DNA of 64,000 bases, taken from Lolium rigidum (lineage: Eukaryota; Streptophyta; Magnoliopsida; Poales; Poaceae). Positions within the stretch are counted from its first letter, which is position 1. The number at the start of each line of letters is the position of its first letter. The notes below the pieces were generated by a model. That model saw only the letters and a list, made by a program, of their open reading frames with translations. It was not told where the DNA came from and did no database searches. Made by a program: the position numbers and the translations under genes. This document shows, in pieces, positions 36,371-48,982 of this stretch. The stretch covers positions 62,071,754 to 62,135,753 of the forward strand of contig NC_061508.1 of the NCBI RefSeq assembly GCF_022539505.1. The letters are read 5' to 3'.

Positions 36371-37965
36371 TGATACGCGTACAGCACGCGTCCGTTGGGA
36401 ACCCCAAGAGGAAGGTGTGATTCGTACGGCGGCAAGTTTTCCCTCAGAAAGAAACCAATGTTTATCGAACCAGGAGGAGCCAAGAAGCACGTTGAAGGTT
36501 GATGGCGACGGGATGTAGTGTGGCACAACACCAGGGATTCCGGCGCCAACGTGGAACCTGCACAACACAACCAAAGTACTTTGCCCCAATGAAACAGTGA
36601 GGTTGTCAATCTCACCGGCTTGCTGTAACAAAGGATTAGATGTATAGTGTGGATGATGATTGTTTGCAGAGAACAGTAAAAGAACAATAGCAGCAGATTG
36701 TATTCGATGTAAAAGAATGGACCGGGGTCCACAGTTCACTAGAGGTGTCTCTTCCATAAGATAAATAGCATGTTGGGTGAACAAATTACAGTCGGGCAAT
36801 TGACAAATAAAGAGAGCATGACAATGCACATACATGATATGATGAATATTGTGAGATTTAATTGGGCATTACGACAAAGTACATAGACCGCTATCCAAAG
36901 CATGCATCTATGCCTAAAAAGTCCACCTTCGATTTATCATCCGAACCCCTTCCAAGTATTAAGTTGCAAAACAACAGACAATTGCATTAAGTATGGTGCG
37001 TAATGTAATCAATAACTACATCCTCGGACATAGCATCAATGTTTTATCCCTAGTGGCAACAAGACATCCATAACCTTAGAGGTTTCTGTCACTCCCAGCA
37101 TTCACTGGAGACATGAACCCACTATCGAGCATAAATACTCCCTCTTGGAGTTAAGAGCAAAAACTTGGCCGGAGCCTCTACTAATAACGGAGAGCATGCA
37201 AGATCATAAACAACACATAGGTAATAGATTGATAATCAACATAACATAGTATTCTCTATCCATCGGATCCCGACAAACACAACATATAGAATTACGGATA
37301 GATGATCTTGATCATGTTAGGCAGCTCACAAGATCCGACAATGAAGCACATGAGGAGAAGACAACCATCTAGCTACTGCTATGGACCCATAGTCCAGGGG
37401 TGAACTACTCACTCATCACTCCGGAGGCGACCATGGCGGTGAAGAGTCCTCCGGGAGATGAATCCCCTCTCCGGAAGGGTGCCGGAGGTGATCTCCGAAT
37501 CCCCCGAGATGGGATTGGCGGCGGCGGCGTCTCCGGAAGGTTTTCCGTATCGTGGCTCTCGTGCATCGGGGTTTCGCGACGAAGGCTTTAAGTAGGCGGA
37601 AGGGCAACGCGGGGGGCCACACGAGGGCCCCACACGCCAGGGCCGCGCGGCCAAGGGCCATGCCGCGCTGCCCTGTTGTGTCGGCGCCTCGTGGCCCCAC
37701 TTCCTTTCCCCCTCGGTCTTCTGGAAGCTTCGTGCAAAAATAGGACCCTGGGCGTTGATTTCGTCCAATTCCGAGAATATTTCCTTTGTAGGATTTCTGA
37801 AACCAAAAACAGCGAGAAACAAAGCAACTGGCTCTTCGGCATCTCGTTAATAGGTTAGTGCCGGAAAATGCATAAATACGACATATAATGTGTATAAAAC
37901 ATGTAAATATCATCAATGATGTGGCATGGAACATAAGAAATTATCGATACGTCGGAGACGTATCA
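36371..37965 (-). mobile_element. 3' LTR of a Sabrina/WHAM-like gypsy element, 1595 bp
   Basis: In element sense it starts TGATACGTCTCCGACG (37965) and ends ...GCGTATCA (36371). It matches the solo LTR at 3647 and the 5' LTR at 41739. The sequence beyond its start (complement of 37966-37981, CTAAGCTTGGGGATGC) is a polypurine tract, so this is the 3' LTR of a minus-strand element. It is inserted in the last exon of the Transposase_28-type ORF. Frames inside it (37400-37860, 36250-36835) are LTR shadows. Confidence 0.9.
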
Positions 37966-40870
37966 GCATCCCCAAGCTTAGTTCCTGCTCGTCCCGAGCA
38001 GGTAAACGATAACAAAGATAATTTCTGGAGTGACATGCCATCATAACCTTGATCATACTATTGTAAGCATATGTAATGAATGCAGCGATCAAAACAATGG
38101 TAATGACATGAGTAAACAAATGAATCATAAAGCAAAGACTTTTCATGAATAGTACTTAAAGACAAGCATCAATAAGTCTTGCATAAGAGTTAACTCATAA
38201 AGCAATAAATTAAAGTAAAGGTACTGAAGCAACACAAAGGAAGATTAAGTCTCAGCGGTTGCTTTCAACTTATAACATGTATATCTCATGGATAATTGTC
38301 AATGTAAAGTAATATAACAAGTGCAATATGCAAGTATGTAAGAATCAATGCACAGTTCACACAAGTGTTTGCTTCTTGAGGTGGAGAGAAATAGGTGAAC
38401 TGACTCAACATAAAAGTAAAAGAAAGGTCCTTCAAAGAGGAAAGCATCGATTGCTATATTTGTGCTAGAGCTTTTATTTTGAAAATAAGAAACAATTTTG
38501 TCAACGGTAGTAATAAAGCACATGTATCATGTAAATTATATCTTACAAGTTGCAAGCCTCATGCATAGTATACTAATAGTGCCCGCACCTTGTCCTAATT
38601 AGCTTGGACTACCGGGATCATCGCAATACACATGTTTTAACCAAGTGTCACAAAGGGGTACCTCCATGCCGCCCTGTACAAAGGTCTAAGGAGAAAGCTC
38701 GCATTTTGGATTTCTCGCTTTTGATTATTCTCAACTTAGACATCCATACCGGGACAACATGGACAACAGATAATGGACTCCTCTTTAATGCATAAGCATG
38801 TAGAAACAATTAGTGTTCTCATATGAGATTGAGGATATATATCCAAAACTGAAACTTCCACCATGATTCATGGCTTTAGTTAGCGGCCCAATGTTCTTCT
38901 CTAACAATATGCATGCTCTAACCATTAAAGTGGTAGATCTCCCTTACTTCAGACAAGACTGGACATGCACAGACAACTCACATGATATTCAACAAAGAGT
39001 AGTTGATGGCGTCCCCGAAACATGGTTATCGCACAACAAGCAACTTAATAAGAGATAAAGTGCATAAGTACATATTCAATACCACAATAGTTTTTAAGCT
39101 ATTTGTCCCATGAGCTATATATTGTAAAGGTAGGGAATGGAAATTTTAAAGGTAGCACTCAATCAATTTACTTTGGAATGGCGGAGAAATACCATGTTGT
39201 AGGTAGGTATGGTGGACACAAATGGCATAGTGGTTGGCTCAAGGATTTTGGATGCATGAGAAGTATTCCCTCTCGATACAAGGTTTAGGCTAGCAAGGTT
39301 ACTTGAAACAAACACAAGGATGAACCGTTGCAGCAAAACTCTCATAAAAGACATATTGTAAACATTATAAGACTCTACACCGTCTTCCTTGTTGTTCAAA
39401 ACTCAATACTAGAAATTATCTAGACTTTAGAGAGACCAAATATGCAAACCAAATTTAGGAAGCTCTAGGTGTTTCTTCATTAATGGGTGCAAAGTATATG
39501 ATGCAAGAGCTTAAACATGAGCACAACAATTGCCAAGTATCAAATTATCCAAGACATTTTAGAATTACTACATGTAGCATTTCCCAATTCCAACCATATA
39601 ACAATTTAACGAAGAAGATTCAACCTTCGCCATGAATACTATGAGTAAAGCCTAAGGACATATTTGTCCATATGCAACAACTGAGCGTGTCTCTCTCCCA
39701 CACAATGAATGCTAGGATCCATTTTATTCAAACAAAAACAAAAACAAAAACAAACCGACGCTCCAAGCAAAGCACATAAGATGTGATGGAATAAAAATAT
39801 AGTTTCAGGGGAGGAACCTGATAATGTTGTTGATGAAGAAGGGGATGCCCAAGGCATCCCCAAGCTTAGACGCTTGAGTCTTCTTAAAATATGCAGGGTG
39901 AACCACCGGGCATCCCCAAGCTTAGAGCTTTCACTCTCCTTGATCATATTGTATCATCTCCTCTCTTGATCCTTGAAAACTTCCTCCACACCAAACTCGA
40001 AACAACTCATTAGAGGGTTAGTGTACAATAAAAATTAACATGTTCAGAGGTGACACAATCATTCTTAACACTTCTGGACATTGCATAAAGCTACCGGACA
40101 TTAATGGATCAAAGAAATTCATCCAACATAGCAAAAGAGGCAATGCGAAATAAAAGGCAGAATCTGTCAAAACAGAACAGTCCGTAAAGATGGATTTTAT
40201 TGACGCACCAGCACTTGCTCAAATGAAAATGCCCAAATTTAATGAAAGTTGCGTACATATCCGAGGATCACGCATGTAAATTGGCATATTTTTCTCGAGC
40301 TACCTACAGAGAGGCAGGTCGAAATTCGTGACGAAGCAAAGAAATCTGTTTCGCGCAGTAATCCAAATCTAGTATGAACCTTACTATCAAAGACTTTACT
40401 TGGCACAAAAATGCACAAAACTAAGATAAGGAGAGGTTGCTACAGTAGTAAACAACTTCCAAGACTCAAATATAAAATAAAAATACTGTAGTAAAAACAT
40501 GGGTTGTCTCCCATAAGCGCTTTTCTTTAACGCCTTTCAGCTAGGCGCAGAAAGTGTGTATCAAGTGTTATCGAGAGATGAAGCATCGACATTACCTTGG
40601 GCTTTACCCTTACCTTTCTTGTTCTTTTCCTTACTCTTTGATTTAGGGAATATATGCCTACCCCCCGGTGTAGAGGTGAATTTTAGGGTGCCTTCTCCCA
40701 TATCTATGACTGCTCCCAATAGTTTCAAGCAGGGATCTTCCGAGTGTGATTTGACCTCGTTCTCGCACATTCAATAACAAGATAATCAATGGATATTGTT
40801 CTCCCAAGAATGGTTGTATGCACACCCGCAGCTATTCCTTTAGGAATTATAACAGAGTTATCAATAAGAG

Positions 40871-41455
40871 TTATTCCTTCTCCCCTTCAACGAATCCCCA
40901 AAGTTTCAAAGATTTATGAATACTCTTAGGCATTAGGCAAAATTCAGTCATAATATCACAACTAGCATGAAGAGTTTGGTCACCGATAACAATTTTAATA
41001 GTAGGATCCCATAATGAAGGTTCAGAGTTCACTAAAACTTGATCAAGACGGTCACGAACATATCTATAATTTTCATTCAAGCGAGATGCACTTGTCTCAA
41101 GAGTGTTTAATCTATTATAAATGCTAATAAGGGCTGAATCAAAGTTATTAGCTGAATCATGTGATGCAACCAACTTCTTTATGGCATTAAAAGCTTGATC
41201 CCCATTGCAATGAAGGAAATCTCCTCCCACTATAACATCCAAGGCATATCTATAGCGAATCATAAGACCAAAATAAAAATTACTAAGGAGCAAACTTAGA
41301 GTCATTTGAGGTTCAGTATTACGATAAGAAGTAAAAATTCTGGACCAAACATCTTTAAAACTCTCCTCATCCCCTTGTTTAAAAGTGAAGACTAATTCCT
41401 CAGGTGAAGAAGTAACATGTGCAGAACTAGACATGGTAACAAAAGTAAAATGCAA
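40871..41455 (-). pseudogene. Gag-like ORF with a protease-like tail
   Basis: ATG 41455 (MHFTFVTMSSSAHV...) opens 194 codons. A second ATG at codon 8 is the more likely start. Residues about 25-90 (EESFKDVWSRIFTSYRNTEP...LLLSNFYFGL) look like an Athila-group gag capsid segment. A middle part is rich in Asn/Arg. The C-terminal part (DQTLHASCDIMTEFCLMPKSI) resembles the aspartic-protease region of this clade, but the expected D-[TS]-G active-site triplet is not present. About 190 codons is far shorter than a full gag-pol of more than 1000. It sits next to the PBS, as gag should. Non-autonomous and decayed. Confidence 0.6.
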
Positions 41456-41636
41456 GTAACTAATTTTTTTTTGTTTTTTGATATAGAGTGCAAGACAGTA
41501 AATAAAGTAAAGCTAGCAACTAATTTTTTTGTGTTTTGATATAAGTGAAGCAAACAAAGTAGTAAATAAAATAAAGCAAGACAAAAACAAAGTAAAGAGA
41601 TTGGATTGTGGAGACTCCCCTTGCAGCGTGTCTTGA

Positions 41637-41738
41637 TCTCCCCGCAACGGCGCCGAAAAAGATTCGGCGTGTAGTTGACGGGGAGTTAGAAATCTTTGTG
41701 GTGTAACTTTTCTTCGCCGCAACGGCGCGTAAAAGAGC
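41637..41738 (-). other. PBS region with a duplicated tRNA-Asp-like priming motif
   Basis: On the minus strand, GGCGCCGTTGCGGGGAGA (about 41653-41636) is close to the plant tRNA-Asp PBS (TGGCGCCGTTGCCGGGGA). A second, poorer copy, GCGCCGTTGCGGCG, lies directly beside the LTR end (about 41729-41715). The two copies share CGCAACGGCGC in plus-strand terms. The better copy is about 85 bp from the LTR. Confidence 0.65.
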
Positions 41739-42718
41739 TGATACGCGTACGACGCGTCCGTTGGGAACCCCAAGAGGAAGGTGTGATGCGTACAGCGGCA
41801 AGTTTTTCCTCAGAAAGAAACCAAGGTTTATCGAACCAGGAGGAGCCAAGAAGCACGTTGAAGGTTGATGGCGGCGGGATGTAGTGCGGCGCAACACCGT
41901 GGATTCCGGCGCCAACGTGGAACCCGCACAACACAACCAAAGTACTTTGCCCCAACGAAACAAAGGAGGTTGTCAATCTCACCGGCTTGTCTGTAACAAA
42001 GGATTAGATGTATAGTGTGGATGATGATTGTTTGCAGTAAAACAGTAAAGAACAAGTAGCAGCAGATTGTATTCGATGTAAAAGAATGGACCGGGGTCCA
42101 CAGCTCACTAGAGGTGTCTCTCCCATAAGATAAATAGCATGTTGGGTGAACAAATTACAGTCGGGCAATTGACAAATAGAGAGAGCATGACAATGCACAT
42201 ACATGATATGATGAATATTGTGAGATTTAATTGGGCATTACGACAAAGTACATAGACCGCTATCCAAGCATGCATCTATGCCTAAAAAGTCCACCTTCAG
42301 AGTTATCATCCGAACCCCTTCCAAGTATTAAGTTGCAAAACAAATGCACAATTGCATTAAGTATGGTGCGTAATGTAATCAATAACTACATCCTCGGACA
42401 TAGCATCAATGTTTTATCCCTAGTGGCAACAACACATCCATAACCTTAGAGGTTTCTGTCACCGTCCCGCATTCAATGGAGACATGAACCCACTATCGAG
42501 CATAAATACTCCCTCTTGGAGTTAAGAGCAAAAACTTGGCCGTAGCCTCTACTAATAACGGAGAGCATGCAAGATCATAAACAACACATAGGTAATAGAT
42601 TGATAATCAACATAACATAGTATTCTCTATCCATCGGATCCCGACAAACACAACATATAGAATTACTGATAGATGATCTTGATCATGTTAGGCAGCTCAC
42701 AAGATCCGACAATGAAGC
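41739..42718 (-). mobile_element. 5' LTR of the Sabrina/WHAM-like element, truncated by the gap
   Basis: The block begins TGATACGCGTACGACGCGTCC and follows the 3' LTR closely for 980 bp until the Ns start at 42719. By eye there are about a dozen substitutions in the first 230 bp against 36371-36600, which points to an insertion of some age rather than a very recent one. About 600 bp of this LTR are missing. Confidence 0.85.
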
Positions 42719-42818
42719 NNNNNNNNNNNNNNNNNNNNNNNNNNNNNNNNNNNNNNNNNNNNNNNNNNNNNNNNNNNNNNNNNNNNNNNNNNNNNNNNNN
42801 NNNNNNNNNNNNNNNNNN
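42719..42818. other. Assembly gap, 100 Ns
   Basis: Exactly 100 Ns, the usual placeholder for a gap of unknown size. Its left side ends in the middle of an LTR and its right side is inside a CACTA element. The real gap must therefore hide the rest of that LTR, the left part of the CACTA, and probably more. Confidence 0.98.
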
Positions 42819-43578
42819 ATTGCCTACAATTCAGTTAAGAACATGCCAACGTTCTTCGTAACAGATCTTGACAATCGATTAAAAAATCTAGACCTAGCGA
42901 ACAATCGGGAGAACTCACCGATGATGCGTCTCGCCGCCTCCACAATGGAGCCTTCACAGATTTCTTCTCACCTCGACGAGAACCCTAGTCGATTCGACCG
43001 TTAGCAAGATCACCTAGATAGGCCGTGTCCGGCTAGCGGCGCGACTTAAACGAGGCACCCGCGGCCGACATAAATATTAATAAGGAAATTATTATGTCGT
43101 AACATCTAGATCACACCATTGAAATAAATATGTAGAATAGACTAGTTACGGATCCAGATCAAAACTCCATATCTACCTTAGCGGTAACACTCCGCGTCGG
43201 TCACGTCAAAGCCTTGGTTCGATTCTTCCAAACCACAATTTTTACTTAATTAAATATGTTCCTGACAAGTGGGTCACGCATGATATATAAAACTAATAAC
43301 ATTTAATAAAGTAACTTAGTATTATTTACCTCGCTATGTGGGTCCGTTGTATATGCAAATCACGGTTTACATACACCACGATCTTTGATTTCGTCACCTA
43401 TTAACAGACACGATGGAAGCCCTTCCCGGTTGGGTAATGGGTTACGATTTTTTGTTGACGAAAAATCATACCGTCAAGCATTACCTTAAAAGCATAACGA
43501 AAGATGAATTCGTCACCTATAAGGACACATCCATGACGTTATGCATTTTTGTCAACAAATGTCCCATTTCTTGTAGTG
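42819..43578. mobile_element. Right part of a CACTA-type element
   Basis: The right end TTTCTTGTAGTG (to 43578) is the inverted form of CACTACAAGAAA, a grass CACTA terminus. Subterminal GTCACCTAT / ATAGGTGAC motifs recur at about 43395 and 43510. The left end is in the gap. It interrupts the copia pol reading frame right after the EDPATYEEAMMS region at 43579. The sequence inside is AT-rich and non-coding except for one ACTCACCGATGATGCGTCTCG region. Confidence 0.75.
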
Positions 43579-45159
43579 GCTCATCATCGCTTCTTCATAC
43601 GTCGCAGGGTCTTCATCATTGTTGTCCACAATCATGACATTTAGACAAGGATCATACCAATCAGGAGTGGCACGTTCCCTTGTCGATCTGCGAGGTTCAG
43701 TAGCTATCTCGTTCGAAGTTTCATGATCATTATCATTAGCTTCCTCTGTTGCCGGTGCAGGCGGCACAGGAACAACTTCCGGTATCGCGCTACTCGATCA
43801 ATGAGTGAAGATTCAGTAATCTCATCGAGTTCTACTTTTCTTCCAAGTCACTTCTTTAGTGAGAAATTCTTTCTCAAGAAAGGTTCCGTTCTTAGCAACA
43901 AAGATTTTGCCTTCGGATCCGTGATAGAAAGTGTACCCTATAGTTTCCTTAGGGTATCCTATGAAGACGCATTTCTCCGCTTTGGGTTCTAGCTTGTCCG
44001 GTTGTAACTTTTTTACATAGACTTCGCAACCCCAAACTTTAAGGAACGACAGCTTAGGTTTCTTATTAAACCATAATTCATACGGTGTCGTTTCAATGGA
44101 TTTTGATGGTGCTCTATTTAAAGTGAATGCGGCTGTCTCTAATGCATAACTCCAAAATTATAACGGCAAATCAGTAAGAGACATCATAGAACGAACCATA
44201 TCTAAGAGAGTTCGATTACGACGTTCGGACACACCGTTTCGTTGTGGTGTTCCCGGCGGTGTCAATTGTGAAAGTATTCCGCATTTCTTTAAATGCATGC
44301 CAAACTCATAACTCAGATATTCACCTCCGCGATCAGATCGTAGAAATTTAATCTTCTTGTTACGTTGATTTTCTACTTCACTTTGGAATTCTTTAAACTT
44401 CTCGAAAGTTTCGGATTTATGTTTCATGAAATAGATATACCCATATCTACTCAGATCATCTGTGAAGGTTAGAACATAACGATAACCACCGCGCGATGCT
44501 ACACTCATTGGTCCGCACACATCGGTATGTATGATTTCCAATAAGTCAGTAGCTCGCTCCATAATACCAAAGAATGGAGTCTTAGTCATTTTTCCCATTA
44601 GATATGCTTCGCATTTATCAAGTGACTCAAAGTCAAGTGATTCAAGTAATCCATCGGTATGGAGTTTCTTCATGCGTTTCACTCCAATATGACCAAGACG
44701 ACAGTGCCACATATAAGTAGAATTATCATTCAATTTAATTCGCTTAGCATCAATGTTATGAATATGTGTATCACTACTATCGAGATCTAACAGAAATAAA
44801 CCATTCTTTTCAGGTGCTTGACCATAAAAGATATTATTCATAAAAATAGAACAACCATTATTCTCAGACTTGAATGAATAACCGTCTTGCATTAAACAAG
44901 ATCCAGATATAATGTTCATGCTCAACGCGGGTACAAAATAACAATTATTGAGGTTTAAAACTAATCCCAAAGGTAGATGTAGAGGGAGTGTGCCGACAGC
45001 GATCACATCGACTTTGGATCCATTTCCAACGCGCATCGTCACTTCATCCTTCAATAGTCTTCGTTTATTCTTTAGTTCCTGTTTCGAGTTACAAATATGA
45101 GCAACCGAACCAGTATCAAATACCCAGGTACTAGTACAAGAACCAAGTAAGATAAACAT
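43579..45159 (-). pseudogene. BARE-type copia pol remnant: protease, integrase, linker to RT
   Basis: The minus strand from 45159 encodes an aspartic protease (WVFDTGSVAHIC). The GAG-pre-integrase zinc region follows (WHCRLGHIG...; the usual CxxC pair reads CEAY, so one Cys has become Tyr). The integrase core has Asp residues at IHTDVCGPM and LRSDRGGEYLS and Glu in NGVSERRNRTLLD. A TAA cuts the frame after SLTDLPL (about 44158). The reading resumes without interruption of homology (YALETAAFTLNRAPS... to KIFVAKNGTFLEKEF), then has more stops, then MPPAPATEEAND...EEAMMS. It ends at 43579 where the CACTA element is inserted, just before RT would begin. Truncated and inactive. Confidence 0.9.
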
Positions 45160-46018
45160 CTATAACATGTATATCGGATATACCTTCTTTCTTCTTCTTG
45201 ACAAGGCCGCTCTTCGGATCCGCCAAATACTTGGAGCAATTACGCTTCCAGGTGTCCCTTCTCCTTGCGATAATAGCACTCAGCATCGGGCTTAGGACCA
45301 GTCTTAGGTTTCACGAGAGGCGTGGCAGCTTTCTTGCCACCCTTCTTGAATTTGCCTTTAGACTTGCCCTGTTTCTTGAACTGGTGGTCTTGTTGACCAT
45401 CAACACTTGGTGCTCTTTCTTTATCTCAACCTCGACAGATTTTAGCATGGCGAAGAGTTCAGGTAACTCTTTGTTCATGTTCTGCATATTGTAGTTCATC
45501 ACAAAGTTCTTGTAACTAGGTGGCAGTGATTGAAGGACACGATTAATCCCCAGTATGTTAGGAATCACTATTCCCAAGTCACTGAGTTTCTTCGCATGCC
45601 CGGTCATGGCGAGCATGTGCTCACTAAGGGAGCTGCCTTCTTCCATCATGCAGCTGAAGAAGTGTTTCGATGCTTCATAGCATTCCACGGCCGCATGAGT
45701 TTCAAAGATAGCTTTCAGCTCATTGACCAACTCATGAGGATCGTGGTGCTCAAAATGTTTTTGAAGATCGGCTTCTAGAATGCATAGGATGACACACTGA
45801 ACTTGAGAGTACCGAGTTTTCCGAGTCGCGTAAACATTCTTTACTTCATCGGTTTCAGTTTCTGCAGGAGGGTCACCTAGCGGTGCATCAAGCACATATT
45901 GCAGATTTCCGCCAGCGAGGAAGATCCTCACATGATGGAACCAGTCGGTGAAGTTGCTACCGTTGCTCTTAAGCTTTTCTTTCTCTAGGAACTGGTTAAA
46001 ATTGATTGGGGACGCCAT
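45160..46018 (-). pseudogene. BARE-type copia gag
   Basis: ATG 46018 (MASPINFNQFLEKEKL...) starts a typical BARE/Angela gag. The longer frame from 46039 adds seven residues but the second Met is the family start. Residues 1-230 contain the usual UBN2-like capsid part (SNFTDWFHHVRIFLAGGNLQYVLDAP). The frame ends at 45311. In another frame the zinc-knuckle region can be seen (CYYRKEKGH), with the second Cys replaced by Arg and a frameshift. After that the reading runs into the protease region. The gag is therefore intact in its capsid part only. Confidence 0.9.
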
Positions 46019-47197
46019 ATCTACAACATATATTTGCAATAGTTTAGACTAATGTTTATGACAAATTGAGTTCAAATCTTAATTCAACAAAATTAAAAAT
46101 CTAGGTGAACTCCCACTCAAAACAATATCCCTCGAATTGTCTTAGTGATCACACGAACCAAATCCACCACACCAAGTCCGATCATCACGAGACAAGATGT
46201 AATTTCAATGGCGAACACTCAAAGTGTTCATCATATCAATCATATGATTCATGCTCTACCTTTCTATATCACGTGTTCCGAGACCATGTTTGTACATGCT
46301 AGGCTCGTCAAGGCAACCTTAGTATCCGCATGTGCAAAACTGGCTTGCACCCGTTGTATGCACTTGTTGATTCTATCACACCCGATCATCACGAGATGCT
46401 TCGAAACGACAAGTCTTGGCAACGGTGCTACTAAGGATGAACACTTTATTATCTTGATATTTTAGTGAGAGGGATCATCTTATAATGCTACCGTCGCGAT
46501 CTATGCAAAATAAGATGCATAAAAGGATTAACATCACATGCAGTTCATATGTGATATGATATGGCCCTTTTGTCTGTGCGCCTTTGATCTTCATCTCCAA
46601 AGCACGGACATGATCTCCATCATCAACGGGCATGATCTCCATCATCGTCGGCGTAGCGTCAAGGTCAATGGCGCCGTCTTCATGATTGTTCTCCCATGTA
46701 GCAACTATTACAACTTCTTTGAAATACTACTCAACATGAAATTTAAAGACAACCATAAGGCTCCTGCCGGTTGCCACAATACAATAATGATCATCTCATA
46801 CATATTCATCATCACATTATGGCCATATCACATCACCAAACCCTGCAAAAACAAGTTAGACGTCTCTAATTTGGTTTGCATATTTTACGTGGTTTAGGGT
46901 TTTCGAGTAAGATCTAATCTACCTACGAACATGAACCACAACGGTGATACTAGTAGAAGAGTAAATTGAATATTCACTATAGTAGGAGAGACAGACACCC
47001 GCAAAGCCACTTATGCAATACAAGTTGCATGTCGAGCGTGGAGCAAATCTCATGAACGTGGTCATGTAAAGTTAGCCCGAGCCGCTTCATCCCACTATGC
47101 CACAAAGATGCAAAGTACTCAAACTAAAGACAACATAAGCATCAACGCCCACAAAACCATTGTGTTCTACTCGTGCAACCATCTATGCATAGACACG
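46019..47197 (-). other. Untranslated leader of the BARE-type element
   Basis: About 1.2 kb between PBS and gag start on the minus strand, without a long frame, as expected for the long BARE1 leader. No unusual structure was noticed. Confidence 0.7.
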
Positions 47198-47209
47198 GCT
47201 CTGATACCA
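47198..47209 (-). other. Primer binding site of the BARE-type element
   Basis: The complement of 47198-47209 reads TGGTATCAGAGC, the exact initiator tRNA-Met PBS, one base from the LTR end (...CCTACA). It shows that the adjacent LTR is the 5' LTR of a minus-strand element. Confidence 0.9.
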
Positions 47210-47210
47210 C

Positions 47211-48982
47211 TGTAGGGATTCGTAGCATAGAAAACAAAAATATTCCTTCCGCGAGAACGCAATCCAAGCCAAGATGCAATCTAGAAGACGGTAGCAACGA
47301 GGGAATGAACGAGACTAACCCTTGAAGATTTCCAAAGCCTACAAGAGGAGGCTCTCGTTGATGCGGTAGACGTTCACTTGCCGCTTTCAAAAGCGCGTAG
47401 AAGATCTTGACGGTGCCACAATCGGGCAGCACCTCCGTACTCGGTCACACGTTCGGTGTTGATGAAGACGACGTCCTTCTCCCTGTTCCAGCGGGCAGCA
47501 GAAGTAGTAGCTCCTCCTTAAATCCGTCAGCACGACGGCGTGGTGGCGGTGGCGATGGAGAACTCCGGCGGAGCTTCGCTAAGCGTTGCGGGAGAGGTGG
47601 GGGAGTGGGGCGGCTAGGCTTTGGGAGAGGGGGTGGCCGGCCTCCTTGGGGTGCGGCCAAGGTGGTGGTGTTGTGGTGGCCGGCCCCCTCCCCTTGGCCC
47701 CTCATTATATAGGTGGAACCCCCAAGTGTTGGACTACAAATCTTCGAATAAGACCCCAACCCAAAACCTTCCATGTGTAGGGAAACCTACCCAAGGTGGG
47801 ATTCCCACCTCAAGTGGGATTCCCACCCTTCCATGAGGGGGGTGGCCGGCCACCTTAGGTGGAGTCCACCTAGGACTCCACCCCTCTAGGGTTGGCTGGC
47901 CATGGGTGGTGGAGTCCCTCCGGGACTCCGCCTTCCAAAGTGATTTCTTCCGAACTTTTCTAGAACCTTCTAGAACCGTCCATAAATGCACCGGATCATT
48001 TTCAAACTTATAAAATGACTTCCTATATATGAATCTTATTCTCCGGACCATTCCGGAACTCCTCGTGATGTCCGGGATCCCATCCGAGACTTCGAACAAA
48101 ACTTCGAACTCCATTCCATATTCAAGTTCTACTAATACGACATCAAACCTTAAGTGTGTCACCCTACGGTTCGCGAACTATGTAGACATGGTTGAGAACT
48201 CTCTCCGACCAATAACCAATAGCGGGATCTGGAGATCCATAATGGCTCCCACATATTCAACGAGGACTTAGTGATCGAATGAACCATTCACATACGATAC
48301 CAATTCCCTTTGTCACGCGATATTTTACTTGTCCGAGGTTTGATCATCGGTATCTCTCTATACCTTGTTCAACCTCGTCTCCTGACAAGTACTCTTTACT
48401 CGTAGCGTGGTATGTGGTCTCTTATGAATTATTCATATGCTTGCAAGCTATTTAGACGACATTCCACCGAGAGGGCCCAGAGTATATCTATCTGTCATCG
48501 GGATGGACAAATCCCACTGTTGATCCATATGCCCCAACTCATACTTTCCGGATACTTAATCCCACCTTTATAACCACCCATTTACGCAGTGGCGTTTGAT
48601 GTAATCAAAGTACCTTTCCAGTATAAGTGATGTACATGATCTCATGGTCGAAAGGACAAGGTAACTATGTATCGAAAGCTTATAGCAAATAACTTAATGA
48701 CGTGATCTTATGCTACGCTTAATTGGGTGTGTCCATTACATCATTCATATAATGATATAACCTTGTTATTAATAACATCCAATGTTCATGATTATGAAAC
48801 TAATCATCTATTAATCAACAAGCTAGTTAAGAGGCTTACTAGGGACTCATTGTTGTTTACATAACACACATGTAACAATGTTTCGGTTAATACAATTATA
48901 GCATGGTATATAAACATTTATCATAAACATAAAGATATATAATAACCACTTTTATTATTGCCTCTTGGGCATATCTCCAACA
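47211..48982 (-). mobile_element. 5' LTR of the BARE1/WIS/Angela-type element, 1772 bp
   Basis: In element sense it begins TGTTGGAGATATGCCCAAGA (48982) and ends GAATCCCTACA (47211). It is similar to the solo LTR at 22044-23789 throughout. It is inserted into the 3' part of a long gypsy LTR. CTATG (48983-48987) is the probable right target duplication, but the other copy is missing because the element's 3' half is gone. Confidence 0.92.

Larger units (their letters stand above)
37966..41738 (-). mobile_element. Internal region of the non-autonomous Sabrina/WHAM-like element
   Basis: The region lies between the 3' LTR (to 37965) and the 5' LTR (from 41739). It carries only a gag/protease-like remnant (40871-41455) and long non-coding DNA. 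No RT, RNase H or integrase motif is seen, so the element cannot have moved by itself. The polypurine motif GCATCCCCAAGCTTAG (plus strand) occurs three times (37966, 39854, 39910). A CAAAAA-type simple repeat lies at 39730-39755. Confidence 0.8.

Noticed and set aside
36250..36835. Frames of 160 and 181 codons on the minus strand, and similar ones at 3625-4167 and 41520-41982
   Set aside because: They are the same LTR sequence read in three places and carry no protein domain.
42673..42861. 62-codon frame containing X residues
   Set aside because: It is created by reading through the N gap.
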